Shown here in pieces: positions 18,083-26,418 of a stretch of 64,000 nucleotides of DNA. The notes below the pieces were generated by a model. The model searched no databases. It saw only the letters and a list, made by a program, of their open reading frames with translations, and was not told where the DNA came from. The stretch comes from Acidobacteriota bacterium. GTDB taxonomy: Bacteria; Acidobacteriota; Terriglobia; Terriglobales; Acidobacteriaceae. The DNA lies in contig QIAU01000138.1 in NCBI GenBank assembly GCA_003225055.1, forward strand, positions 1-64,000, in the 5' to 3' direction. The position numbers and the translations under genes are program-made. How positions within the stretch are numbered: the first letter of the stretch is position 1; every line of letters begins with the position of its first letter.

Positions 18083-19012
18083 ATGGATTGGCGACAGCTC
18101 TGGGACATCGTTTCCGCCCCCGACAACGTTCCCATCGTGGCCCTTATCCCGCTCCTGATTTTTTATATCTACCTCGCCGGGAAACAGGCCAAGGCCAACG
18201 ATGATCTGATCGGCGAGCTCGAAGCCAGCCCTGCCCTGGCGAAAACGCATCACCGCAAGACCTGGCCCTTCCGTCCCGGGTGGCAAAAGGAAGTCCACGT
18301 CTGGCCATTTCTGCTGCGCATTGAATTTCTGGCGGCGATCATCGTCACCGCCATCCTGATGGTCTGGTCGATCACGCTGAGCGCGCCGCTGGAGGAGCCT
18401 TCGAATCCCAATCTGACGATGAATCCGGCGAAAGCGCCGTGGTATTTCCTGGGCCTGCAGGAAATGCTGGTGTACTTCGACCCCTGGATCGCCGGCGTGG
18501 TGATGCCCACGCTCATCATCATCGGCCTGATGGTGATCCCGTATATCGACACGAATCCGCTGGGCAGCGGTTATTACACCTGGAGGCAGCGCAAGTTCGC
18601 GATCGGGACGTTCCTGTTCGGCTTCATCATCCTGTGGGTCTCGATGATCATCATCGGAACCTTCATCCGAGGTCCGGGCTGGCAATGGTTCTGGCCTGGC
18701 CAGACGTGGGACCACAATCGGCTGATTTACGAGGTGAACCGTGACTTGCCTGACCTGTTCGGAATTACGTCGAACCTGGGCAAAGCCATTTTCGGAGCGA
18801 TTGTGGTGGGCGGCTTTTTCATCGTGGGCGGGTTGCTGGTGCACGCTCTGTTCCGCCGCTATAACCCAAGAGATTACAAACGCATGAGCTTCCTGCAATA
18901 CAACCTCATGATGATCTTCCTGCTAACCATGGTGGCGCTACCGATCAAGATGCTCATTCGCCTCTTGTTCCACATCAAGTACGTGTGGATTACGCCCTGG
19001 TTCAACATTTGA
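18083..19012 (+). CDS. Cytochrome b C-terminal / subunit IV-like protein
   Basis: The second half of the split cytochrome b. An N-terminal membrane segment (about residues 18-32) is followed by a helix bundle. The quinol-site motif is APWYFLGLQEMLVYFDPW, the equivalent of the PEWY region. Further helices lie at about 138-160, 180-200, 230-255 and 270-290. At 309 residues it is almost twice the size of chloroplast subunit IV, having extra N- and C-terminal helices. A Shine-Dalgarno TAGGAG lies upstream of the ATG. It is 63 bases upstream of the multihaem cytochrome gene and is surely part of the same complex. Confidence 0.9.
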   Translation: MDWRQLWDIVSAPDNVPIVALIPLLIFYIYLAGKQAKANDDLIGELEASPALAKTHHRKTWPFRPGWQKEVHVWPFLLRIEFLAAIIVTAILMVWSITLSAPLEEPSNPNLTMNPAKAPWYFLGLQEMLVYFDPWIAGVVMPTLIIIGLMVIPYIDTNPLGSGYYTWRQRKFAIGTFLFGFIILWVSMIIIGTFIRGPGWQWFWPGQTWDHNRLIYEVNRDLPDLFGITSNLGKAIFGAIVVGGFFIVGGLLVHALFRRYNPRDYKRMSFLQYNLMMIFLLTMVALPIKMLIRLLFHIKYVWITPWFNI

Positions 19013-19075
19013 GGGTCGTTGAGTTTTCGCCGACAACCGACGGCCAATGACTAACGACGAAATGGGAGGGCTTTG

Positions 19076-22000
19076 GTGCCGGAAAAACCAGTCCCTGACG
19101 CTGATCCGATAGTCAGCAAATCCTTCGCGCCGCATTACGTGATTGCGACGGTCATCCTGATTGCGACGCTGTTCTGGGCCCTGTGGGACGAGTCTTTCGG
19201 ACAGCGTCCGTGGAAGGCGTACCAGCACCAGTGGAAGAGTCGCTACAGCGCGTTCCTGAAAGCCGCCACCTCCAAGTCGTCGGCTTCGCTCAAGGAGCTC
19301 GAGGGCAGTTCTGATTATCAGGCTCTGGAGCAGGCGTACAAGCAGGCGGAAGCGGAGTCAACACCCAAGGCCAAGGCAATCAACGAAAAGCTTCGCGACG
19401 TGAACGGACGGTTGCTCGCGGTGCGTGCTGTCTTCACCGACCGTCGAGCCTACGTGAATGCACTCACCTACGACATCGAGACCGAAACCAGGGCCTCTGC
19501 CAAAGACAGCAAAAAAAAGGACCTGGCGAAATACCAAGAGCAACTCTCCCCAGTTGAATTTCCTGACGGATCGAAAAAGAGGTACAACTTCCACCAACTG
19601 GAAGAAGCTTTTAACGAACTTAACAATGAAAAAACCACGCTGAGCCTCGAGCTGGGTGAAGCCATCAAACCTGAAACCGAAGCCAAGGCGAAGTTGGATG
19701 AGTATGTCGCCGATCACATGGTGGATCTCACCCCCGATGCCATTCAAGGCCTGCAGGAGAAGACTCAGAAGCTCGATCCAGCGATTCAGCAGATCAATGT
19801 CCCCGAAGCAAACATCGTGGACCGCTGTGAATCCTGCCACATGGGCATTCGCGAGCCGGTGAAGTTAACCGCCGCTTCCATGAGCCGGCAGGGAGCGGCG
19901 GAACCGGACGAGTATGCGCTGGCTTTCACCAGCCATCCCGAACCAGACCTGCTAAAGAGGCACGACCCTGAGAAGTTCGGCTGTTCGCCTTGTCACCAGG
20001 GCAACGGTCGAGCCACGACCAGCGTTGAGAAAGCGCACGGCCATTACGAGCACTGGCTCTGGCCTTTGTTCCCGAAAGAAAACGTTGAAGCAGGTTGCCA
20101 AACCTGCCACGCCGCCGACATGTTCCTCACAAGCGGAGACGTCGGTTGGACCATCAGCGAAGGCAAGGATCTGTTTCGCCAGCGTGGCTGCGTAGGCTGC
20201 CATCGTTATGAGGGTTACGATAAAGAGCCGGAAGACCTGCAGTCCATTAACCAGCAACTTAAATTGTTTGAGCAGGAGAAAACTGACAACCTGAAGGAAG
20301 CCGCCGACCTGATGAAGCAGGCCGACGCCGCGCAATCGAACGAAGAGGCGAATCGCCTGAACGGCAAGGCAGTCGCGCTCAAAGTTGCCAACAGCAAGAT
20401 CGACGGCCGCATTCAGCAGCTCGATTTCCAGTCCCACAGTCTGATGCAGGACATGAAGAAGGTTGGACCCAACCTGAAGGATGTCCGCCTCAAGCTGAAT
20501 AAGAACTGGATTCCTGTTTGGCTCAAGAAGCCAACTGACTTCCGCGCCACCACTAAGATGCCGAACTTCCGTCTAAATGACGACCAAATCAGGGCGATCT
20601 CGGCCTACCTGTGGCAAACCGCGCTGACCGATCCGCTTCCCAAGCAAGCTCCCGGGAACGCCGCCCACGGCAAGGAACTCTTCGAATCACGCGGCTGCCT
20701 CGCTTGCCACTCGATCGGAGAAGGCGATCAGGTCGAGGGCGGAACTTTCGCCGCCAATCTCACGCGTGTCGGCGAAAAGGCTAACTACGATTACCTCGTC
20801 CGGTGGATTCACAATGCCCGCCAGCGCACCCGGCCTTATTGTCCCTACGAAAAGAAGGATATCGGCCCCGCGGACTACGCGAAGAAGGGTATTCCCTACC
20901 AGTTCGACCTGGAGCACAGCCAGTGTCCCAACGACGGCCACGAACTCCAGGTTCAGAACATGACGGTGATGCCCAGTCTCCGTCTCAGCGTTCAAGATGC
21001 CCAGGACATCGCTTCCTACCTGATCACCCAAAAGCAAAAAGATCCCAGCTCCTATCCTGACGCTTCCTTCATGGATGATCCCAGGCTGAAGCAAGAAGGA
21101 AAGACCTGGATTCGCCACTTCGGCTGTGCCGGCTGCCATGAAATTTCCGGCTTTGAAGATGAAGGGCGCATCGGAACTGAGCTGACCGCAGAAGGGTCCA
21201 AGCCTATCGAGCGCCTCGACTTTGCGCTATTCACCGAGGTTGCCCAGCGCGGCGGCCATGAACCGATCAAGGATCCGGAGGACTTCGAGCGTCTGCCCGA
21301 CGGCCCTGCCAAGGGCGTCTGGTACAACCACAAGGGATTTTTCGAGCACAAACTCGCTGAGCCCAATATTTACGATCAGGGCATGATCAAGTCGGAGACT
21401 GAAAAGCTCCGCATGCCCAACCTGCATTTGACGAAGGAACAAGTTTCGGCCCTGACCACGTTCCTTCTCGGCAGCCAGGAGACCTCTCTGCCCGACAGCT
21501 ACCAGTACAAGCCGAAAGACGCACGTGGGGATATTCAGGCGGGCTGGTGGGTGGTTAAGAAATACAACTGCATGGGATGTCACCAGTTTGTTCCCGGCCA
21601 AAAAACCATCCTCATGGGACTCCAGCGCTATCAGGATGCCCAGGAACAATTGCCGCCCAAGCTGCTGACCGAAGGCGCGCGCGTTGATCCCGAGTGGTTA
21701 CGGCGCTTCCTGTCGAACCCCGCACTCAGCACGACAGACACAAATCGCAATGGAGTGCGCCCGTACCTTCAAGTGCACATGCCTACATTCTCCTTCTCGG
21801 ATAACGAGTTGCGTATTCTGGTGCGTTTCTTCCAGGCACTCTCGCAGCAGCCGTTGCCGTACATTCCGGAACAGGTGCCGACGCTTACCGCTAAAGAGAA
21901 CGACATGGCGCGCAGCTTGTTCTCGAGCACGGCCGCGCCCTGCTTGAAGTGTCACGCGACCGGGGATCCGCAGCACGATAAGATCGCAACGGCGCCCAAC

Positions 22001-22354
22001 TTCCTGCTTGCCAAAGAACGGCTGAAGCCCGACTGGGTCGAGCGCTGGATCATTGACCCGCAGGCCATCAGCCCCGGCACCTCGATGCCCTCAGGATTGT
22101 TCCGAAAAGAGAAAAACCAGTGGGTCTTCGCCGGCCCTACGCCGCCCTCGTTCCAAGGTTACGACCAGGATCACACCAAGCTGCTGGTGGATTACATCTT
22201 CCAGCTCACGCCTGAAGAGCAGCGGCGGGTAGCAGCCGCCATGGGCCGGACGGCCTCCAACCTAACACCACCTTTCCGAAATAAAACCGCATCCGGAGCA
22301 GCCCGCAAGTCGCAACCAGCATCTCCGCATTCGGCAGGGAGTGCTTCGCGGTAA
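19076..22354 (+). CDS. Large membrane-anchored octahaem cytochrome c
   Basis: A 1092-residue protein with one N-terminal membrane anchor (about 20-40), a charged coiled-coil region (about 60-240), and eight CxxCH haem c sites. The sites are CESCH (~251), CSPCH (~302), CQTCH (~340), CVGCH (~370), CLACH (~540), CAGCH (~682), CMGCH (~831) and CLKCH (~955). A second coiled-coil segment lies at about 390-450. Several haem regions carry the C-terminal P-x-M or MP-(N/S)-(F/L)-x-L motif of monohaem cytochromes (MPNFRL, MPSLRL, MPNLHL), so Met ligation and a string of class I-like domains is likely. I take the GTG at 19076, six bases after GGAGG, over the TTG at 19073. It is downstream of cytochrome b and likely the electron acceptor of the complex. 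Confidence 0.92.
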   Translation: MPEKPVPDADPIVSKSFAPHYVIATVILIATLFWALWDESFGQRPWKAYQHQWKSRYSAFLKAATSKSSASLKELEGSSDYQALEQAYKQAEAESTPKAKAINEKLRDVNGRLLAVRAVFTDRRAYVNALTYDIETETRASAKDSKKKDLAKYQEQLSPVEFPDGSKKRYNFHQLEEAFNELNNEKTTLSLELGEAIKPETEAKAKLDEYVADHMVDLTPDAIQGLQEKTQKLDPAIQQINVPEANIVDRCESCHMGIREPVKLTAASMSRQGAAEPDEYALAFTSHPEPDLLKRHDPEKFGCSPCHQGNGRATTSVEKAHGHYEHWLWPLFPKENVEAGCQTCHAADMFLTSGDVGWTISEGKDLFRQRGCVGCHRYEGYDKEPEDLQSINQQLKLFEQEKTDNLKEAADLMKQADAAQSNEEANRLNGKAVALKVANSKIDGRIQQLDFQSHSLMQDMKKVGPNLKDVRLKLNKNWIPVWLKKPTDFRATTKMPNFRLNDDQIRAISAYLWQTALTDPLPKQAPGNAAHGKELFESRGCLACHSIGEGDQVEGGTFAANLTRVGEKANYDYLVRWIHNARQRTRPYCPYEKKDIGPADYAKKGIPYQFDLEHSQCPNDGHELQVQNMTVMPSLRLSVQDAQDIASYLITQKQKDPSSYPDASFMDDPRLKQEGKTWIRHFGCAGCHEISGFEDEGRIGTELTAEGSKPIERLDFALFTEVAQRGGHEPIKDPEDFERLPDGPAKGVWYNHKGFFEHKLAEPNIYDQGMIKSETEKLRMPNLHLTKEQVSALTTFLLGSQETSLPDSYQYKPKDARGDIQAGWWVVKKYNCMGCHQFVPGQKTILMGLQRYQDAQEQLPPKLLTEGARVDPEWLRRFLSNPALSTTDTNRNGVRPYLQVHMPTFSFSDNELRILVRFFQALSQQPLPYIPEQVPTLTAKENDMARSLFSSTAAPCLKCHATGDPQHDKIATAPNFLLAKERLKPDWVERWIIDPQAISPGTSMPSGLFRKEKNQWVFAGPTPPSFQGYDQDHTKLLVDYIFQLTPEEQRRVAAAMGRTASNLTPPFRNKTASGAARKSQPASPHSAGSASR

Positions 22355-22402
22355 AATAATAGGTTTTGTGGACAGGTTTGAAGCTTTAAGAAAGGGTAGG
22401 TC

Positions 22403-23206
22403 ATGAATAGTAAGAAGACGTGGATAGTCATCTTCAGCGTGATTGCGTTGCTCGGCGTCCTGCTCCTGGCCGCCTGCAGCAAGAAAGAGAGCACGGAGCC
22501 AACCGGCAACTCTCCGGAGCAGAAAGCGGCTCCCGCAGCCGCTCCCATCGATCCCAATACGGTAGCCACCATAAACGGCACCGTGAAGTTGGACGGCAGA
22601 GCACCCAAGCCGGCCAAGATCGACATGAGCCAGGACCCGGCCTGCAAGGGCATGAATGAAGCGGAAACCGTGGTCGCCACGGGCGGAAACTTGTCCAACG
22701 TCTTTGTTTATGTGAAAGACGGCCTGGGCAATCGCAGCTTCGATGCGCCAAAAGAAGCCGCCAGCATCGATCAACAGGGCTGCCGTTATCACCCGCACGT
22801 TCTGGGCGTGATGAGCGGGCAGACGGTCGACATTAAGAACAGTGATCCGACAACCCATAACATCCATCCCACTCCCAAGGACAATCGCGAGTGGAACGAG
22901 TCGCAACCGCCTAAGGCTCCGGATATTCAGAAGACTTTTGCCCGTGAAGAGATCATGTTGCCGGTCAAGTGCAACCAGCATCCCTGGATGAAGATGTATA
23001 TCAACGTGGTAAAGAACCCGTTCTTTGCCGTAACCGACAAGTCCGGGAAGTATGAAATCAAAGGCCTGCCGCCTGGCGATTACACGCTGGGTTTCGTGCA
23101 CGAGAAGTTCGGCGAGCAGACCCAGAAAGTGACAGTCGGTCCGAAAGACACGAAGACTGTAGATCAGACCTTCAAGGCGGGCGGTACCGCAGCCGGCAGC
23201 ATGTAG
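22403..23206 (+). CDS. Lipoprotein with type-1 copper-like motif and carboxypeptidase-regulatory-like domain
   Basis: A 267-residue lipoprotein with lipobox LLLAAC (Cys25). The body resembles methylamine-utilisation/plastocyanin-like proteins. It has a His-rich segment (HPHVLGVMSGQTVDIKNSD, then THNIHPTP) and CNQHPWM, which together give the His ... Cys-x2-His-x2-Met ligand set of type-1 copper sites. The C-terminal part (FAVTDKSGKYEIKGLPPGDYTLGFVHE) is a carboxypeptidase regulatory-like strand. Two extra Cys (in PACKGM and QQGCRY) may form a disulfide. Position after the octahaem cytochrome and before a terminator suggests it carries electrons out of the bc complex. That role is inference. 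Confidence 0.85.
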   Translation: MNSKKTWIVIFSVIALLGVLLLAACSKKESTEPTGNSPEQKAAPAAAPIDPNTVATINGTVKLDGRAPKPAKIDMSQDPACKGMNEAETVVATGGNLSNVFVYVKDGLGNRSFDAPKEAASIDQQGCRYHPHVLGVMSGQTVDIKNSDPTTHNIHPTPKDNREWNESQPPKAPDIQKTFAREEIMLPVKCNQHPWMKMYINVVKNPFFAVTDKSGKYEIKGLPPGDYTLGFVHEKFGEQTQKVTVGPKDTKTVDQTFKAGGTAAGSM

Positions 23207-23231
23207 TCTGTTAGACTGTTCTTGCTGGCGG

Positions 23232-23269
23232 GTGGGGCGGCTAGCCAGACCCGGCCCACTCTATTTTTT
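23232..23269 (+). terminator. Intrinsic terminator after the bc-complex genes
   Basis: GTGGGGCGG and CCGGCCCAC pair with one mismatch around a ten-base loop and are followed by CTATTTTTT. It lies just after the copper-lipoprotein gene and before the haem A synthase start. Confidence 0.65.
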
Positions 23270-23289
23270 ACCGAATCAAGGAGTAGACT

Positions 23290-24225
23290 CTGAAGTCTCT
23301 GGCCACACCATACAACCGGGCGCATCACGGGTTCGCGGTCTTTACGGCCTGCGCAACTTTCGTTCTGATCCTTGCCGGCGCCCTGGTCACCAGCAACGAC
23401 GCCGGGCTCTCCGTGCCCGACTGGCCCACTACTTTTCATACTTTCCGGATGCCGCGCATGGTCGGTGGGGTTTTTTACGAGCATGGTCATCGCATCATCG
23501 CCGGCGCCACCATCCTGCTGACGCTCGGCCTTGCCTGCTCGACGTGGATTGTGGACCACCGCCGCTGGATGAGAAGGCTCGCCCTGGCCGCCTTTGGAAC
23601 CATCGTTGTGCAGGCAATTCTGGGCGGGATCACGGTGCTAAAACTACTGCCGCCCGCGGTTTCAACCGCCCATGCCGTCGTAGGCCAGACCTTTTTTTCG
23701 CTCGCTGTAATCATCGCGGCTTTCACCAGACGGCGCTGGATCGAAGAGCCGTCCCGCGTTGAATTTGACTTCCGCCGCCCCAGCCTGATCACGCTAACTC
23801 TGCTCTCGATTTTTGTGCTTTACGTTCAATTGATCCTGGGCGGCATGTTCCGTCACCATGGCATGAGGTGGTGGCCGCACGTTTTGAATGCCGGGACCGT
23901 GGCACTGGTGCTGACCTGGACTGCAGTCCGCGCCCTCTCGCTCTACTCCCGGATCCAAGCTGTAAGAAAGCCCGCTCTCCTCATGCTTTCGCTGCTGATC
24001 ACGCAACTGGGTCTGGGCTTTCTAGCCTTCCAGACTCGCGTTGTATGGGGCCGCGATGCCGTGCAGCCGGAATGGCCGATGGTGGCCTCGACCGTAGCTC
24101 ATGTCGCCATCGGCGCTCTGCTATTGGCGACAACTGTGATTCTAGCTATCCAGGTCTGGAGGCACGTGCCGGTTTGCTTCGAAGAACGCGTGCCCAGTAC
24201 TGAAAGAAAACCGTTAACCGCATGA
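23290..24225 (+). CDS. ctaA: Haem A synthase (COX15/CtaA), apparent CTG start
   Basis: Converts haem O to haem A for cytochrome oxidase; integral membrane with about eight helices. Family marks are LVTSNDAGLSVPDWPTTF, FYEHGHRIIAG (haem ligand His), VQAILGGITVL, STAHAVVGQTFF, and the second-half equivalents LILGGMFRHHGMRWWPHVLNAG and VAHVAIGALLL. The conserved first helix (AVFTACATFVLILAGALVTS) lies upstream of the first ATG/GTG/TTG in frame (GTG 23413). An in-frame stop at 23284 leaves no standard start for it. A CTG at 23290 sits six bases after a perfect AAGGAG, giving 311 residues, the family length. I therefore take CTG as start. Confidence 0.85.
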   Translation: MKSLATPYNRAHHGFAVFTACATFVLILAGALVTSNDAGLSVPDWPTTFHTFRMPRMVGGVFYEHGHRIIAGATILLTLGLACSTWIVDHRRWMRRLALAAFGTIVVQAILGGITVLKLLPPAVSTAHAVVGQTFFSLAVIIAAFTRRRWIEEPSRVEFDFRRPSLITLTLLSIFVLYVQLILGGMFRHHGMRWWPHVLNAGTVALVLTWTAVRALSLYSRIQAVRKPALLMLSLLITQLGLGFLAFQTRVVWGRDAVQPEWPMVASTVAHVAIGALLLATTVILAIQVWRHVPVCFEERVPSTERKPLTA

Positions 24226-24260
24226 GGTCTCACCTCCCCAACCGTAAAGCTTGGCTCCTG

Positions 24261-24266
24261 TAGAAT
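24261..24266 (+). promoter_or_regulatory. -10 element just before the ABC ATPase start
   Basis: TAGAAT ends five bases before the GTG start at 24272, and there is no Shine-Dalgarno in between. This suggests leaderless transcription. Confidence 0.4.
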
Positions 24267-24271
24267 AGCTT

Positions 24272-25291
24272 GTGGCCTTCAAAACTTCTGCCTACGAACT
24301 TGCCCAACCAAAAGCGGAATCGGCCGCGAGCCACGCCGTCATCTCGGTTCGGGAGATCGTGCACCGTTACGACGGCCGAACTGCCCTGGACGGAGTCAGC
24401 TTCGAGGTTCGGGCGGCGGAACTATTCGGCTTGTTGGGTCCCAACGGCAGCGGTAAAACAACGCTCTTCCGCCTGCTCTCAACCCTGATGCTGCCGACAT
24501 CGGGCCGGACGCTAATCATGGGCTTTGACGCTGCCAAAGAGCCCAATCGATTGCGCCGGCAAATCGGCGTGGTGTTCCAGGCGCAGAGTATCGATGTGAA
24601 ACTCTCGGCGTACGAGAACCTGCGTCATGAGGGTCACCTGTACGGATTGCAAGGTGCAGCCCTGAAAACGCGGATCTCTGAAATGCTGGGCCGTGTCGCC
24701 TTGGCGGATCGCGCCAACGACCGTGCTGAAACCTTTTCCGGCGGCATGCAGCGCCGTCTCGAGTTGGCCAAGGGACTCCTGCATCACCCGTCAGTGCTCT
24801 TGCTGGACGAACCCACGACGGGTTTGGATCCTGGCGCCCGCCGCGATCTCTGGCAATACCTCGAGATCTTGCGTGATCAGGAAGACGTATCTGTTCTTGT
24901 GACCACACACCTGATGGAAGAAGCCGAGCGGTGCGATCGCCTGGCCATTCTCAACCAAGGAAAGTTGGTAGCGCTTGGCACCCCAACCGAACTGAAGCAT
25001 GAAATTGGCGGCGATGTGATCCTGCTCGATGCCCGCGAACCCGACTCCTTGGCGCAGCGCATTGAGGCTCGTTTCCAGGTGCAGGCGCAGGTGTTGGGCG
25101 GGAAGGTCCGCATCGAACGTGAAAATGGGCATCGGTTCATCACCGATGTGGTGGAAGCCTTCCCGGGAGAGATTGAAGCGATTTCCGTCAGCAAGCCGAC
25201 GTTGGAGGATGTGTTTATTCACCGCACCGGTCACCGCTTCTGGACTGAGAATGGGGAGTCCAGCGCGTCAATGTACAGGCAGGGACAGTAG
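24272..25291 (+). CDS. ABC-2 type exporter, ATP-binding subunit
   Basis: The ATPase of an ABC-2 exporter (DrrA/CcmA-like class). Walker A GPNGSGKTT, Q-loop VVFQAQSIDVKLSAYENL, signature FSGGMQRRLELAKGL, Walker B VLLLDEPTTGLDP and H-loop VTTHLMEE are all intact. After about residue 225 a C-terminal regulatory domain ends in PTLEDVFIHRTGHRF, usual for this class. It is 339 residues with a GTG start and TAGAAT five bases upstream. It lies between ctaA and the permease gene. The substrate is unknown, but position between ctaA and a DUF420 gene suggests a role in cytochrome oxidase biogenesis. Confidence 0.9.
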   Translation: MAFKTSAYELAQPKAESAASHAVISVREIVHRYDGRTALDGVSFEVRAAELFGLLGPNGSGKTTLFRLLSTLMLPTSGRTLIMGFDAAKEPNRLRRQIGVVFQAQSIDVKLSAYENLRHEGHLYGLQGAALKTRISEMLGRVALADRANDRAETFSGGMQRRLELAKGLLHHPSVLLLDEPTTGLDPGARRDLWQYLEILRDQEDVSVLVTTHLMEEAERCDRLAILNQGKLVALGTPTELKHEIGGDVILLDAREPDSLAQRIEARFQVQAQVLGGKVRIERENGHRFITDVVEAFPGEIEAISVSKPTLEDVFIHRTGHRFWTENGESSASMYRQGQ

Positions 25292-25375
25292 CCCTCGGCT
25301 GTCGGGCCGAGCGCAGCTCAATTGTTTTTTCGTGGGCGAGACGCCCCCACGCGACAGCCGCGGACGGCGGCGCTA
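25290..25375. repeat. Intergenic repeat, CCCTCGGC family
   Basis: Contains GCCCTCGGCTGTCGGGCCGAGC, split here as GCCCTCGGCTGT then CGGGCCGAGC, plus GTGGGCG-AGA-CGCCCCCAC (one-base bulge) and GCCGCGGACGGCGGC. It lies between the ABC ATPase and the small membrane protein gene, and its sequence blocks match those at 16953 and 17970. Confidence 0.5.
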
Positions 25376-25387
25376 CAGGGAGGTTGC

Positions 25388-25591
25388 ATGTTCGTGGTCG
25401 TGCTCTCGATTGTGCTCGGAATCATTCCTTTGCTGGGTATAGCGTGGACGATAATGAACGGCAGCATTACGACTGTAGACGGTCTTTTCCTGAGCCTGAT
25501 CCTGCTCGCTCTTTCTGGTATCTTTTTCCTTAACGGGTTCCTGGAGTTGCGCCGAGGTCTTAGAGACACCCCCGAGCAGAAAACGAGTTAA
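25388..25591 (+). CDS. Small two-helix membrane protein in the ABC exporter operon
   Basis: A 67-residue protein with two hydrophobic helices (about residues 2-24 and 31-53) and a charged tail (LELRRGLRDTPEQKTS). The ATG at 25388 has a good Shine-Dalgarno (GGGAGG) seven bases upstream. The stop lies only two bases before the permease GTG, so translation is closely coupled. I do not recognise the family. Its placement between the ATPase and permease genes suggests an accessory subunit of the exporter or a small assembly factor. Confidence 0.7.
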   Translation: MFVVVLSIVLGIIPLLGIAWTIMNGSITTVDGLFLSLILLALSGIFFLNGFLELRRGLRDTPEQKTS

Positions 25592-25593
25592 TC

Positions 25594-26418
25594 GTGGTCA
25601 CCCAAGGTACAACGCTCCCCCGTGCCATGGCTCCTGCTCATGCAGGCGTGCTGCTTCCCGCCTTTTCGCTGTGGTGGCGCGAGGTCATCCGCTTTTATCG
25701 TCAAAAGAGCCGCGTGGTGGGCGTGATTGCCTCGCCCCTGGTTTTTTGGCTGGTGATCGGCTCGGGCTTCGGAACTTCCTTTCGCTCCGGCGAGGCTCCC
25801 GGACAGCAGCATTATCTGGATTACTTTTATCCCGGCGCGCTGATCATGATCGTGCTGTTCACTTCGATCTTCACGATGATGTCAGTTATCGAAGATCGCA
25901 AAGAAGGTTTCTTGCTTTCAGTTCTGGTCGCGCCGGTGCCGCGCTCGGCGGTGGTTTTGGGGAAGGTGATGGGTGGCACGACGCTTTCGGCAATCCAGGG
26001 CATGATCTTCCTGATCTTTGCGCCACTGGTGGGGGTTCATCTCAGCTTGGGTTATGTGCTTCTGGTTATCGTCACGATCTTCCTGGTCTCCTTCGCGCTC
26101 ACCGCACTGGGATTTGCCATCGCTTGGCCCATGGACTCAACTCAGGCATTCCACGCCATCATCAACCTGTTCTTGATTCCTCTGTGGCTACTTTCGGGAG
26201 CGCTATTTCCGTTAACCGGAGCCTCAGGTTGGCTGAAATGGCTGATGAGAATCAACCCGCTGACCTACGGAACCGAGGCCCTGCGTGGTCTGCTCTACCC
26301 CGGGAGCCAGGCGTTCTCGCTGGGCGTATCCATGCTGATACTGGTTGTGTTTTCCCTGGTCATGTTCTTACTTGCGTTTGTAATGGCAAATCGTCGGACG
26401 ACCAAACCCGCTGCTTAA
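25594..26418 (+). CDS. ABC-2 type exporter, permease subunit
   Basis: The membrane partner of the ATPase at 24272. It is 274 residues with six predicted helices and the ABC-2 signature region (FYPGALIMIVLFTSIFTMMSVIEDRKEGFLLSVLVAPVPRS, written here only to locate it: FYPGALIMIV to LVAPVPRS at about residues 76-117). The later IPLWLLSGALFP...INPLTYGTEALRG is typical. The GTG start at 25594 follows the previous stop by two bases. The TAA stop overlaps the next ATG (TAATG), so the downstream DUF420 gene is coupled to it. Confidence 0.88.
   Translation: MVTQGTTLPRAMAPAHAGVLLPAFSLWWREVIRFYRQKSRVVGVIASPLVFWLVIGSGFGTSFRSGEAPGQQHYLDYFYPGALIMIVLFTSIFTMMSVIEDRKEGFLLSVLVAPVPRSAVVLGKVMGGTTLSAIQGMIFLIFAPLVGVHLSLGYVLLVIVTIFLVSFALTALGFAIAWPMDSTQAFHAIINLFLIPLWLLSGALFPLTGASGWLKWLMRINPLTYGTEALRGLLYPGSQAFSLGVSMLILVVFSLVMFLLAFVMANRRTTKPAA

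Noticed and set aside
18071-18898. 275-residue minus-strand frame
   Set aside because: Antisense to cytochrome b subunit IV; Asp/His/Arg-rich composition is typical of a shadow frame.
22262-23101. 279-residue minus-strand frame
   Set aside because: Antisense to the copper-motif lipoprotein, which has a lipobox and ligand motif.
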